DNA from: an uncultured bacterium
GTDB lineage: Bacteria > Fidelibacterota > Marinisomatia > Marinisomatales > UBA1611
DNA length: 32,168 nt
Reading direction: 5' to 3'
Assembly (NCBI GenBank): GCA_905478065.1
Contig: CAJQGZ010000118.1
Location: 1 to 32,168, forward strand
A program made the position numbers and the translations under genes. Positions within the stretch are counted from its first letter, which is position 1; each line of letters begins with the position of its first letter. This document shows positions 17,076-26,189 of this stretch, piece by piece. The notes under the pieces were generated by a model. It saw nothing but the letters and a program-made list of their open reading frames with translations. It was not told the origin of the DNA and did no database searches.

Positions 17076-18181
17076 ATTTTCAATTGATTGTTAAAATTTG
17101 TTTATTATTGATTTCAATTGTTTCTCCAATTTTTAGCCAAGGTTTTTGGGGTAATGAGTTTCCAGAAGGGAAAATTGAATACGAGCCGAAGTCATATGTT
17201 TGTTATAAAACTGTTCAACCTGTAATACTTGATGGTAAAATCACCGAAAAAGCTTGGGCAGATATTCCCTGGACAGATTCTTTTGTTGATATTGAAGGTT
17301 CTTTAAAGCCAAGGCCATATAATGATACGAAAGTAAAAATGCTTTGGGATCGGGATTATTTTTATTTTGCTGTGTACATGAAAGAGCCACATGTCTGGGC
17401 AACAATAAAAGAAAGGGATGCAGTAATCTATAAAGACAATGATTTTGAGATATTTTTAGATCCAGACGGAGACACTCATAACTATTACGAGCTAGAGGTT
17501 AATGCTTATGGAACAGAATGGGATTTGTTAATTACTAAGCCTTATCATGATGGTGGAAAAGTAGCCTTAGATTCTTGGGATATACCTGGTTTAATTACAA
17601 GTGTACACATTGATGGTACATTGAATGATGCTTCGGATCTTGATAGCGGATGGAGCATTGAAATCGCGATTCCTTGGAAGGCCTTCATTGGAAATTACCG
17701 TTCTAATAATCCACCAAAAGATGGTGAGCAATGGAAAATTAATTTTAGTAGAGTCCATTGGGAAACGAATATTATTAATTCAGCTTATGTAAAAACTGAG
17801 AGGCCCGAATATAATTGGGTATGGTCACCTCAGGGTGTAATATACATGCACATGCCTGATCTTTGGGGCTTGGTACAATTTACAGAAAATATCATTGGTA
17901 AAGAGGTTGTACAATTCAAGTATAGTAAGATTGATAAGATAAAATGGAGCCTAAGACAGGTATATTACAAGCAGCGAAATTATTTTTTTGCGAATCAAAA
18001 ATATTCTGATTCAATTAGAGAATTAAATTTCTTTAAAGATTTAAAATTGAAAAAAACACCTTTTAATGGAGTTTCTTGGCCGCCAAAAATTACATTAACA
18101 CCCTCAGGCTGGGAAGCTTTTGTAACATGGGAAAATAAAAATATTATCATTCGCAAGGATGGAAGGGTGTGGGTTGAATGA
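17072..18181 (+). CDS. Secreted protein with CBM9-like carbohydrate-binding domain
   Basis: 369 residues with a signal peptide (~1-22, LLLISIVSPIFSQG). Residues ~45-270 match the CBM9/DOMON-like fold found in many exported bacterial proteins: PVILDGKITEKAWADIPW, VKMLWDRDYFYFAVYM, DNDFEIFLDPDGDTHNYYE, GWSIEIAIPWKAF and INFSRVHWE. The C-terminal ~90 residues are unassigned. Probably binds sugar in the periplasm or at the surface; an enzymatic role is not visible. AGGGG precedes the ATG. It overlaps both neighbours by four bases (ATGA), binding it tightly to the hydrolase and symporter genes. Confidence 0.82.
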   Translation: MNFQLIVKICLLLISIVSPIFSQGFWGNEFPEGKIEYEPKSYVCYKTVQPVILDGKITEKAWADIPWTDSFVDIEGSLKPRPYNDTKVKMLWDRDYFYFAVYMKEPHVWATIKERDAVIYKDNDFEIFLDPDGDTHNYYELEVNAYGTEWDLLITKPYHDGGKVALDSWDIPGLITSVHIDGTLNDASDLDSGWSIEIAIPWKAFIGNYRSNNPPKDGEQWKINFSRVHWETNIINSAYVKTERPEYNWVWSPQGVIYMHMPDLWGLVQFTENIIGKEVVQFKYSKIDKIKWSLRQVYYKQRNYFFANQKYSDSIRELNFFKDLKLKKTPFNGVSWPPKITLTPSGWEAFVTWENKNIIIRKDGRVWVE

Positions 18182-20250
18182 ACTTATCATTTATTGATTG
18201 GATGATTGTAATAATTGTTCTTGTTGGTATGATTTACTCAGTTAATCTAACCAAAGGATTAATGAAAAGTGTAAGTGATTTTTTATCTGCTGGAAGAACA
18301 GCTGGCAGATATGTTTTATCTATTTCAAGTGGCGTAGCGGGACTAGGTGCTATTTCCATTGTGATGTTTTTAGAAATGGGATATGTCGCAGGATTTTCAT
18401 TGTCATGGTGGGGTTTAAGCCAAGGTATAATTCTTTTAGCTATTACAATGTCTGGATGGGTAATTTATCGTTTCAGGATGACTCGAAGTCTCACGTTGGC
18501 TCAGTTTTTTGAAAAAAGATATAGTCGAAAATTTAGAATATTTGCAGGCCTAGTGGCTTTTTTTGCTGGCCTCATTAATTTTGGAATATTTCCTGCAGTT
18601 GGGGCACAGTTTTTTATAAACTTTTGTGGTTTACCAGAGTACTTGTTAGGTCTACCGATGTATCCTCTAGTGATGATAGTATTATTAGGAATTGCATTGT
18701 ATTTTGTATACACAGGTGGTCAAATAGCTGTAATAATTGCTGATTTTTTTCAAGGTGTTTTTGTAACAATTATATTATTTATTATTACTTTGTATTTGCT
18801 TTTTAGTATTGGTTGGGATCAGGTTTCTGATTCGTTGCAAAATACACCTATAAAACTGGCAAAAGAAGAAATTCAGGTTCTCAAAGGTGATGCGTCTTTT
18901 CAGTTGTTATCAAAAGAAGAACAAACATTACAAACTGATGAAATTAATGTAAAATATGAAAATTCTTCTCGCATAAATCCATTTAAAACTAGTCATGTGG
19001 AGGATTTTAATTTGTGGTATTTTCTCATCGGTATCATAGGAGTTATGTATGGCGCCCTAAGCTGGCAAGGGTCTCAAGGGTATAACTCATCAGCAAAAAA
19101 TGCTCATGAAGCGAAAATGGGTGTTGTTTTAGCAGGCTGGAGAGGTATTCCCCAAGGGATGTTTATGTTTTTAGTCCCTGTGCTTGTTTATGTTTTAATG
19201 AATCACCCTGATTATCAACATATAGCTGATTCAGTCAATGCTTCGCTAGCTTCTTTATCTTCAGATACTTTGCAAGGTCAAATGAGAGCTCCTTTTGTAC
19301 TATCTGAAATATTACCCGTTGGATTAATTGGTGCATTCGCGGCCTTGATGCTTGCTGCTTTTATCAGTACACATGACACGTACTTGCATTCATGGGGTTC
19401 TATATTTATTCAAGATGTCATTATGCCTTTCCGAAAAAAACCATTTGATAAAGAAACGCATATAAAAGTTTTAAGATATTCTATTTTTGGAGTTGCTGTT
19501 TTTATATTCCTATTTAGCTTACTCTTTAGCCAGAGTCAAAAGATTGCACTTTACTTTGCGGTTACTGCTGCTATTTTTGCTGGAGGATGTGGTGCTGTAA
19601 TTATTGGTGGTTTGTATTGGAATAAAGGTACAACAGCGGCTGCTTGGACCGCAATGATAATTGGAGCTGTAATTGGGGTTTCCGGTACACTGATCAAGCA
19701 AATTTCTGATATCTGGTTACTAGACGTAAGTAGTTATAGTCAGCTAAAAACAATTTTAATATTTTTAAAAAATATTAATGGTCAAGAATACTGGGGCCTA
19801 GGTATGGCCTCTTCATCAATATCCTACATCGTAGTATCTCTTTTATTCCCTGAAAAACTAGTAAATATGGATAAGTTATTAAATAGAGGGGAATATAGCA
19901 TTGATGGAGAAGTTAATGTAGTCGATGAGCAAGTTAAAAGAGGTTGGAAGGTTTTTGGAATGGGAAAAGAATTCACTAAGAATGATAAACTAATTTACAT
20001 TCTTAATTATGCATGGACTGGATTCTGGACCTTGGTGTTTATTATTGGAACAGTTTATAATTTATCAAACCCTGTCAGTGACGATGCTTGGATGAAATTC
20101 TGGGAGTATTATATTTACATTCATTTAATACTATCAGGCATTGTTTTAATATGGTTCACCCTAGGAGGGTTTTACGATCTAAAAAGCATGATAAATGCTT
20201 TAAAATCTGATGTAAGAGATCACGGGGATTCAGGATGGGTAGACAGCTAA
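18178..20250 (+). CDS. Sodium:solute symporter, SSS family (likely sugar)
   Basis: A 690-residue inner-membrane protein with about 13-14 hydrophobic helices. The N-terminal part has the family pattern DFLSAGRTAGRYVLSIS, then SGVAGLGAISIVMF and TRSLTLAQFFEKRYSRKFR, and ISTHDTYLHSWGSIF corresponds to the conserved sodium-site helix. A hydrophilic insert of about 55 residues (~218-272) lies between helices. Architecture is closest to the Na+/glucose-type branch. Start ATG overlaps the previous stop, and the lipoprotein gene follows after 15 bases. In this locus it likely imports mannose, GlcNAc or a small oligosaccharide, but substrate is inferred. Confidence 0.9.
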   Translation: MNLSFIDWMIVIIVLVGMIYSVNLTKGLMKSVSDFLSAGRTAGRYVLSISSGVAGLGAISIVMFLEMGYVAGFSLSWWGLSQGIILLAITMSGWVIYRFRMTRSLTLAQFFEKRYSRKFRIFAGLVAFFAGLINFGIFPAVGAQFFINFCGLPEYLLGLPMYPLVMIVLLGIALYFVYTGGQIAVIIADFFQGVFVTIILFIITLYLLFSIGWDQVSDSLQNTPIKLAKEEIQVLKGDASFQLLSKEEQTLQTDEINVKYENSSRINPFKTSHVEDFNLWYFLIGIIGVMYGALSWQGSQGYNSSAKNAHEAKMGVVLAGWRGIPQGMFMFLVPVLVYVLMNHPDYQHIADSVNASLASLSSDTLQGQMRAPFVLSEILPVGLIGAFAALMLAAFISTHDTYLHSWGSIFIQDVIMPFRKKPFDKETHIKVLRYSIFGVAVFIFLFSLLFSQSQKIALYFAVTAAIFAGGCGAVIIGGLYWNKGTTAAAWTAMIIGAVIGVSGTLIKQISDIWLLDVSSYSQLKTILIFLKNINGQEYWGLGMASSSISYIVVSLLFPEKLVNMDKLLNRGEYSIDGEVNVVDEQVKRGWKVFGMGKEFTKNDKLIYILNYAWTGFWTLVFIIGTVYNLSNPVSDDAWMKFWEYYIYIHLILSGIVLIWFTLGGFYDLKSMINALKSDVRDHGDSGWVDS

Positions 20251-20265
20251 GGAGAAAATAATCAC

Positions 20266-21354
20266 GTGAAACATATATTAATTGTTATTGGCTATTTTAT
20301 AATATTTACTGGATGCAGGCACGATGAATCGAAATTGGGAAAAGCAGTTGATCAAATGGAGCCGAATGAAATGATTGGCTACGTACCCAACAACCAAAAG
20401 TTAGGGATGAAGTGGCTATTAAATAATATGCTCGAGGATGATAAGAAAACCTTGAGTGTTAGGTTTCTTTTAGATAATTGCATTTACGCATACAAGGCCT
20501 GGGAAAACACTCCCTGGGGTAGCGTTAATGATTCATTGTTTTTTGAGTATGTACTCCCTTATTCAAGTTTAAATGAGAGAAGAGATAATTGGAGACTGGA
20601 TTTTTACGAGCGTTTTTATCCAATTGTGAAAAATGCCAAATCTGCTTACGAAGCAGCAGCTATCTTAAACAATAATATTTTTGAGATGGTTGGAGTCATT
20701 TACTCCACAAAAAGACCAAAAGCAGATCAGTCACCATACGAAAGTATTGAGGCAGGTTTAGCTTCTTGCACAGGACTGAGTTTTATGTTAATTGATGCGT
20801 GTAGAAGCGTTGGGATACCTGCTAGGTTTGTTGGTACCCCATCTTGGTATAATAATAGTGGAAATCATTCTTGGGTAGAAATTTGGGATAATGGGTGGCA
20901 TTTTACAGGCGCTTATGAACCAACTGGCGACAAGCTAAATGATGGTTGGTTTACTGATTTAGCGGCCAGAGCTGTTGAAGGGCATCCTAAATATGGCATT
21001 TATGCTTCTACTTGGAAGGAAACGGACATTTATTTTCCAATGGATTGGAAACCTGGTGTAAATAAATACTTTGCAGTGGATGTTACACCAAGGTATCAAA
21101 ATTTTCTAGATAGTAATCTTATTCCACTTCGCATAAAGGTTGTGGATTCAAATGGTGAAAGAAAAAGAATTTTAGTCAGTGTAAGTGGTGATAACGATTT
21201 TTCATTTGCGGGGTACTCAAAGGATGAAAAAAATGATTCAAACGACCATCTAACTCTTTACTTACCCGAAAGTAATTCGTTTATAATAAAAGTCAATCAA
21301 TACTCAAAGACTGTTATACTAAATAAGGAAGAGTTAATTGAAATTAAGATTTAA
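20266..21354 (+). CDS. Transglutaminase-fold lipoprotein (papain-like cysteine hydrolase)
   Basis: 362 residues starting at GTG, with AAGGAG 11 bases upstream. The signal ends in the lipobox FTGC (Cys17). Residues ~120-230 form a transglutaminase-like core with a plausible triad: C168 in GLASCTGLSF, H201 in GNHSWVEIW and E218 in GAYEPTG, where many relatives have Asp. A beta domain follows (~270-362). Family members include peptidases and amidases; eukaryotic peptide:N-glycanase has the same fold. Location in a glycan operon makes a glycoamidase or glycopeptidase role attractive but unproven. It is probably anchored in the periplasm or outer membrane. Confidence 0.82.
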   Translation: MKHILIVIGYFIIFTGCRHDESKLGKAVDQMEPNEMIGYVPNNQKLGMKWLLNNMLEDDKKTLSVRFLLDNCIYAYKAWENTPWGSVNDSLFFEYVLPYSSLNERRDNWRLDFYERFYPIVKNAKSAYEAAAILNNNIFEMVGVIYSTKRPKADQSPYESIEAGLASCTGLSFMLIDACRSVGIPARFVGTPSWYNNSGNHSWVEIWDNGWHFTGAYEPTGDKLNDGWFTDLAARAVEGHPKYGIYASTWKETDIYFPMDWKPGVNKYFAVDVTPRYQNFLDSNLIPLRIKVVDSNGERKRILVSVSGDNDFSFAGYSKDEKNDSNDHLTLYLPESNSFIIKVNQYSKTVILNKEELIEIKI

Positions 21355-21409
21355 AAACTTTAATGTATTTCATAATCAGATTAAATCTATTATTTAATAA
21401 ATAAGTTTT

Positions 21410-22171
21410 ATGATTGATGATTTTTCAAAAAATGGATATTATTTAAAAAAAACAATTTTTAGTAAGTCTCTTATTAATTTATATGAAAGTGAATTTGATA
21501 AGATTGTCCATCAGCTTAAAAAAAGTAGGGAGGATATAAATGCTCGATGGGGAAGCAAGTTAACATCTAATATTGAACCTGATGATAGCTTTGTCATTCA
21601 TACTCATAATGTCCAGAGCTATTCTTCGGTCTTGCTCCAGATGATACAAAATAATAGCTTCTTAGATGAGGTTGAAAAAATTATAGGCCCCGATATTATT
21701 CTTCATCATACAAAGCTGTTCGAAAAACCACCGATAATAGGAGCTGCCTTTCCTTTGCACCAAGATTGGTCTTATTTCCCTACAAGGAATAATTCAATGA
21801 TTGCAGCGGTTATCCACCTATCAAGATCGGATGAAGATATGGGTTGCATGAGAATTATTCCTAAATCACATAAACTCGGAAAAATTAAAAACAGTGATGG
21901 GCATAGATATAACTCTAAGATTCATAATAAGTATAAGTTAGAAGATGCAATACCAATAGAAGCTAACCCAGGTGATGTTCTTTTTTTTCATTGTTGCAGC
22001 CTACATGGTTCAATGTCAAATTTATCAACTAAACCTAGAAAGAGCATTTTAGTGCAATTATATTCTGGTCAAGATGAAGTTGAAGAGGGAAATAATCATA
22101 CGAATGCTCAACTAGTGTTAAGAGGTTTTAATTATTCTTCAACTCGCTCATCTGTTAATGTAAAAATATGA
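21410..22171 (+). CDS. Phytanoyl-CoA dioxygenase (PhyH) family oxygenase 1
   Basis: A 253-residue cytosolic Fe(II)/2-oxoglutarate oxygenase. Iron ligands H117 and D119 in FPLHQDWSYFP and H199 in SLHGSMSNL; the 2-oxoglutarate arginine is probably R210. GCMRIIPKSHK and NPGDVLFFH are the usual PhyH core motifs. First of three consecutive PhyH genes, 4 bases before the next. The three are divergent, so duplication is old or they were assembled. Substrate unknown; family members hydroxylate small molecules or remove O- or N-alkyl groups. Confidence 0.88.
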   Translation: MIDDFSKNGYYLKKTIFSKSLINLYESEFDKIVHQLKKSREDINARWGSKLTSNIEPDDSFVIHTHNVQSYSSVLLQMIQNNSFLDEVEKIIGPDIILHHTKLFEKPPIIGAAFPLHQDWSYFPTRNNSMIAAVIHLSRSDEDMGCMRIIPKSHKLGKIKNSDGHRYNSKIHNKYKLEDAIPIEANPGDVLFFHCCSLHGSMSNLSTKPRKSILVQLYSGQDEVEEGNNHTNAQLVLRGFNYSSTRSSVNVKI

Positions 22172-22175
22172 ATAA

Positions 22176-22961
22176 ATGAATTTAAAAACTTCATTTAAAC
22201 AATTTTATCAAGAAAATGGATATGCTATTATTCCTGATGTTATTGATTCAGGCTTAGTGTTAGAAGTTCAAAACCATGTTATGTGGCTACAAAATAAATA
22301 CCCGGATATTCGCGCAGAAGCTTTTCATCATGATCTTTTAATTAATGATCCTTTTATTCACAAGCTTTTAGATAATAAAAACATGCTCGATATTATTGAA
22401 GGAGTTATAGGTTCAGATATAGCTCTTTTTGGCGCCCATTACATTGCAAAAAGACCAAGAGATGGCAAACCAGTTGGTTGGCATCAGGACGGTTCATATT
22501 GGCCGTTAGAGCCAATGAATGTAGTTTCAATTTGGTTAGCTGGAACAGATTCAAATAAATCAAATGGTTGTATGCGTGTTATTCCCGGAACTCAAAACAA
22601 AAAATTAATTAAAGCCTCTGAAATGATAAAATTAGATACAAACGATTATGTTTTAGATTTGGCCATTTCTAAAAGTGATATTGATAGTCAAAAAGCTGTA
22701 GATGTAGAGCTTAATGCAGGGGACATTTCAATTCATAATCCTTCAATCGTTCATGGCTCAAATGCTAATTTATCTGATAGTTGGAGAATTGGATTAACAC
22801 TTAGATTTATTCCTACTTCCACTTATGTAAACAGAGCAAATTGGGAATGCATACTTCTTCGAGGAAGACCTAATAATGCAGTAAAAAATAATTACGTATC
22901 GAAGCCTATTTTTCAAGAAGGTGAGCATATGTATTTTTCTGGATATAAAAACTTTTTATAG
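22176..22961 (+). CDS. Phytanoyl-CoA dioxygenase (PhyH) family oxygenase 2
   Basis: 261 residues. Ligands H103 and D105 in GWHQDGSYWP, H193 in SIVHGSNANLS and R204 in SWRIGLTLRF; IWLAGTDSNKSNGCMRVIPG and NAGDISIHN complete the core. This is the copy closest to the classical PhyH pattern. It lies 4 bases after oxygenase 1 and 8 bases before oxygenase 3. No signal peptide. The ribosome site is weak, so it may rely on coupling to the gene upstream. Confidence 0.9.
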   Translation: MNLKTSFKQFYQENGYAIIPDVIDSGLVLEVQNHVMWLQNKYPDIRAEAFHHDLLINDPFIHKLLDNKNMLDIIEGVIGSDIALFGAHYIAKRPRDGKPVGWHQDGSYWPLEPMNVVSIWLAGTDSNKSNGCMRVIPGTQNKKLIKASEMIKLDTNDYVLDLAISKSDIDSQKAVDVELNAGDISIHNPSIVHGSNANLSDSWRIGLTLRFIPTSTYVNRANWECILLRGRPNNAVKNNYVSKPIFQEGEHMYFSGYKNFL

Positions 22962-22969
22962 GGGATTGC

Positions 22970-23743
22970 TTGATTAGTGAAAATAATAACTTAAAGGATA
23001 CTGGTTTCACCTTTGTAGATGATGTTTTTTTGCAAACGGATATTCTAGAATCAAAAAATTCATTTTGGGATGTAATCAATTCTAAATATGACACTGGAAT
23101 TGAACCAGAAAATAGATTTTGGAATGTAGGCGAAGATCCAAAGAAAATAATTAAGATTGATAAACCTCATTTAAGTAGTAACGCATTACACAATCTTATA
23201 ACCCAAGAAAATTTTGGTAAAATCCTTGCGAAGATTACTAAAGCAAGAAAAATTCAGGTTTGGCACACGCAGGGAGTATGGAAACCGACAGGAGGTGGAT
23301 TAAAGGGCAATGCTGGTTGGCATAGAGACATTCAATACTGGCCTTTTTGGGAGCCCTATGGTATTTTTACTGCTTGGATTGCATTAACTGACGTTTTTTC
23401 AAATTCAGGTCCTGTGAGATATATTGCAGGTAGCCACCATTGGAATGAAATAAGTGGCGTGGATTTTTTTAATAATGATATAGAGTGTCAGGATAAAATA
23501 ATTAAACAGAAACATAGTAATTATAAAATTGTTAAGGCTCAAATTGCTTCTGGATCTATAGCCATTCATGGATCAAAAACATACCATTCATCCGTAAATA
23601 ACACTAGTGGGAGTCCTCGTGTAGGAATGGTCGTACACTTTTCTACAGACCAAGCAAAAAAAATAAATATAACTGATAAGCATTCTGACTATTTAGATAT
23701 TTTAAATGATCAATCCATTTGTCCGATTATATATGATTCTTAA
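22970..23743 (+). CDS. Phytanoyl-CoA dioxygenase (PhyH) family oxygenase 3
   Basis: 257 residues starting at TTG, five bases after AGGGG, which fixes the start; no in-frame ATG exists near the N-terminus. Ligands H118 and D120 in GWHRDIQYWPF, H206 in TYHSSVNN and R217 in SPRVGMVVHF, with VRYIAGSHHW and ASGSIAIH. It keeps the full iron and 2-oxoglutarate set, yet differs widely from its two neighbours, implying a different substrate or step. A 49-base gap separates it from the methyltransferase gene. Confidence 0.88.
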   Translation: MISENNNLKDTGFTFVDDVFLQTDILESKNSFWDVINSKYDTGIEPENRFWNVGEDPKKIIKIDKPHLSSNALHNLITQENFGKILAKITKARKIQVWHTQGVWKPTGGGLKGNAGWHRDIQYWPFWEPYGIFTAWIALTDVFSNSGPVRYIAGSHHWNEISGVDFFNNDIECQDKIIKQKHSNYKIVKAQIASGSIAIHGSKTYHSSVNNTSGSPRVGMVVHFSTDQAKKINITDKHSDYLDILNDQSICPIIYDS

Positions 23744-23792
23744 TTTGTTACATTATCTTTTGTTTATTTTTTATCAATTTTGAAAGGTTTTT

Positions 23793-24455
23793 ATGTCTAA
23801 TAGTACTATCGGCTTAAATGACGATTTAAGAAATTATTTATTGAGTGTATCATGTCGTGAAAGTAAAACGTTGAAAGATTTGCGCAAAGAAACATTAATA
23901 CTCAAAGAAGCTCAAATGCAAATATCTCCAGAACAAGGCTCTTTTTTAGCGTTCTTGGTAAAAGTTTTAAAAGCAAAAAAGACTTTAGATATTGGTGTTT
24001 TCACAGGATATAGTTCACTGGTTGTTGCAGATGCACTACCTGATGATGGCGTTGTTATTGCCTGCGACACCAGTGAAGAGTGGACAAATATCGCTCGAAA
24101 ATATTGGAAACTAGCAGGTGTAAATAATAAAATTCAATTAAAATTAGCTCCAGCTATAGAAACACTCGATAAATTAATTGAAAACGGCTGCAAAGGTACA
24201 TTTGATTTTTCATTTATAGATGCAGATAAAATAAACTATCAAAATTATTTAGAAAGGTCGCTAATATTACTAAAACCAGGTGGAGTTGTTGCAATTGATA
24301 ATGTATTGTGGGGAGGAAAAGTGTTAGACAGTCAAGATAATGAACCCGCAACAAGAGCGATTAGAATATTTAATGAAAAGCTTAAGGGCGATGAAAGAGT
24401 ATTAATTTCAATGGTTCCAATTGGAGATGGCTTAACTCTTGCATTCAAAAAATAG
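23793..24455 (+). CDS. SAM-dependent O-methyltransferase, family 3 (caffeoyl-CoA type)
   Basis: 220 residues, the usual family length. Motifs: SAM loop LDIGVFTGYSS (65-75), ACDTSEEW, metal-binding FIDADK (D143) and VAIDNVLWGGKV (D169, N170), so a divalent-cation-dependent catechol-type methyltransferase. AAAGG lies upstream of the ATG. Bacterial members methylate small hydroxylated compounds. Being just after three oxygenases, it may act in the same small-molecule pathway; this is inference. Confidence 0.9.
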   Translation: MSNSTIGLNDDLRNYLLSVSCRESKTLKDLRKETLILKEAQMQISPEQGSFLAFLVKVLKAKKTLDIGVFTGYSSLVVADALPDDGVVIACDTSEEWTNIARKYWKLAGVNNKIQLKLAPAIETLDKLIENGCKGTFDFSFIDADKINYQNYLERSLILLKPGGVVAIDNVLWGGKVLDSQDNEPATRAIRIFNEKLKGDERVLISMVPIGDGLTLAFKK

Positions 24456-24476
24456 TCTCTGAGTGATTCACAAATA

Positions 24477-26189
24477 ATGAATATATTTTTTAAAAACTTT
24501 ATAATATTATCTTTAGCTATCTTATTGTGGAATTGTGAAAGCAAATTTTCTCAAAATGAATTACATCTTTCGCCTGAAAAGCCAGATGCTTTCCCTGAGC
24601 TTACAGAAAGGAATAGGCTCATAGGAGAATTATCACCTGAAAGAAGTTGTTATGATGTTATTCATTATTTAATAGATATTGATTTTGACATTGATAAAAA
24701 ATATATAAAAGGTTTTGTTGAAATTCGTTCTGTTGCAAAGGATGATTTTTCTATTCTTCAGTTTGATTTAGCTAGAAAAATGATGCTAAATAAAGTTGAG
24801 TATCAAGATCAGATACTTAAGACTTCTAGAAAAAAGGATGCAGTATTTGTTGAATTTCCTAATATTAAAGATGGCGAGAACTTTACCTTCCGTATTTATT
24901 ACGAAGGCAAACCATTAGAAGCTAAAAATCCACCTTGGGACGGTGGTTTTGTTTGGGAGAAGGATAAAAATGGTAGGCCTTTTGTTTCCGTTGCGTGTGA
25001 AGGTGATGGCGCAAGTCTTTGGTGGCCTTTAAAAGATCATATAGCTGATGAACCGGATGAAGGAGCAACAATGACTTTTACCGTTCCTAGCGAACTTTAC
25101 TGCGTAAGCAATGGTCGTTTAATAGATATCTCTAGTAATGAAGATAAAACAAAAAAATCATTTACATGGGCTGTTAATAATCCAATAAATAATTATAATA
25201 TTTCTGTTCAAATTGGTCATTATGTGTCACTTCAAGATACGATTCGTCATAATGGATTAGTTGATACTCTAAATTATTATGTTTTGGATTATCATAGAGA
25301 AGTTGCAACAAATCACTTTAAACAATCAAAGAAAGTAATCCGATTTTTCGAGAAATATTTTAGTGAATTTCAATGGTGGGATGATGGTTATAAACTTGTT
25401 GAAGTTTCTTATCTTGGTATGGAACATCAATCTGCCGTAACCTATGGAAACAATTGGAATAACTGGGGCGGAGAGCGAGCATGGACTAGTAAGTATTATG
25501 GCATTGTGGATGGCCTTTTGTTTCATGAGACTGCTCATGAATGGTGGGGTAATAGTGTCACTGCGATAGATCCTGCTCATATGTGGATTCATGAAGGAAT
25601 GGCTGTTTATAGCGAGGCAATGTTTATTGAGGACCAGCTTGGCTATAATGTTATGATTGACTTTTTATTAGATAAACGTGAAGGTATACGTAATAGACGT
25701 CCAATCGTAGGGCCATCGCATCAAAATTACTGGGCGTTTGGTGATAGCTATAATAAAGGCGCTTGGGTTCTGCATACGCTTCGTAATATTATAAACAATG
25801 ATGATCAATGGTTTTCAATATTAAAAGAATTTTCAATTGAGAATGCAAAAAGCCACGTTTCAACTCAAGACTTTTTAAATCATATAATTAAAGTTACAAA
25901 AAAAGATTTTCAATCAATATTTAATCAATACTTTTATGACCATAGACCGCCAACCTTTGAATATTATCAATTGGGTAACAAATATTATTACCGATGGTCG
26001 AATGTTATCTCAGGTTTTACAATGCCTTTAGACATAGATGTTAATGGTTCTGAAATGAGGTTGTTTCCTACAGAATTATTGCAATCAATAGATATAGCAA
26101 AGCATTCAGTTATATATGCTAGAGATTGGGAATCTTATGTAGTCCTTAAAGAGGACTCTAGTATTATTAAAAAACTTAATGGAGAATAG
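24477..26189 (+). CDS. M1-family metallopeptidase lipoprotein
   Basis: Zinc aminopeptidase-like protein of 570 residues with a lipobox signal (LLWNC, Cys20), so probably in the periplasm or outer membrane. Domain 1 is the M1 beta saddle (~55-250, CEGDGASLWWPLKDH). The catalytic domain has LGMEHQSAVTYG in place of the usual GAMEN-type motif, the zinc site HETAHEWWGNS (H350, E351, H354) and E373 in WIHEGMAVYSE. It stops after a short C-terminal beta region and lacks the long helical domain of ERAP-type enzymes. It could degrade the peptide part of glycopeptides. Ribosome site unclear; 21 bases after the methyltransferase. Confidence 0.92.
   Translation: MNIFFKNFIILSLAILLWNCESKFSQNELHLSPEKPDAFPELTERNRLIGELSPERSCYDVIHYLIDIDFDIDKKYIKGFVEIRSVAKDDFSILQFDLARKMMLNKVEYQDQILKTSRKKDAVFVEFPNIKDGENFTFRIYYEGKPLEAKNPPWDGGFVWEKDKNGRPFVSVACEGDGASLWWPLKDHIADEPDEGATMTFTVPSELYCVSNGRLIDISSNEDKTKKSFTWAVNNPINNYNISVQIGHYVSLQDTIRHNGLVDTLNYYVLDYHREVATNHFKQSKKVIRFFEKYFSEFQWWDDGYKLVEVSYLGMEHQSAVTYGNNWNNWGGERAWTSKYYGIVDGLLFHETAHEWWGNSVTAIDPAHMWIHEGMAVYSEAMFIEDQLGYNVMIDFLLDKREGIRNRRPIVGPSHQNYWAFGDSYNKGAWVLHTLRNIINNDDQWFSILKEFSIENAKSHVSTQDFLNHIIKVTKKDFQSIFNQYFYDHRPPTFEYYQLGNKYYYRWSNVISGFTMPLDIDVNGSEMRLFPTELLQSIDIAKHSVIYARDWESYVVLKEDSSIIKKLNGE

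Noticed and set aside
21350-21409. Possible terminator between the transglutaminase-fold gene and the first PhyH gene
   Set aside because: AAAACT/AGTTTT arms are far apart, A/T only, and no stable stem with T-run forms.
21410-23743. PhyH genes as a PhnY-type aminophosphonate pathway
   Set aside because: PhnY works with PhnZ, an HD-domain oxygenase, and no such gene is in the window.
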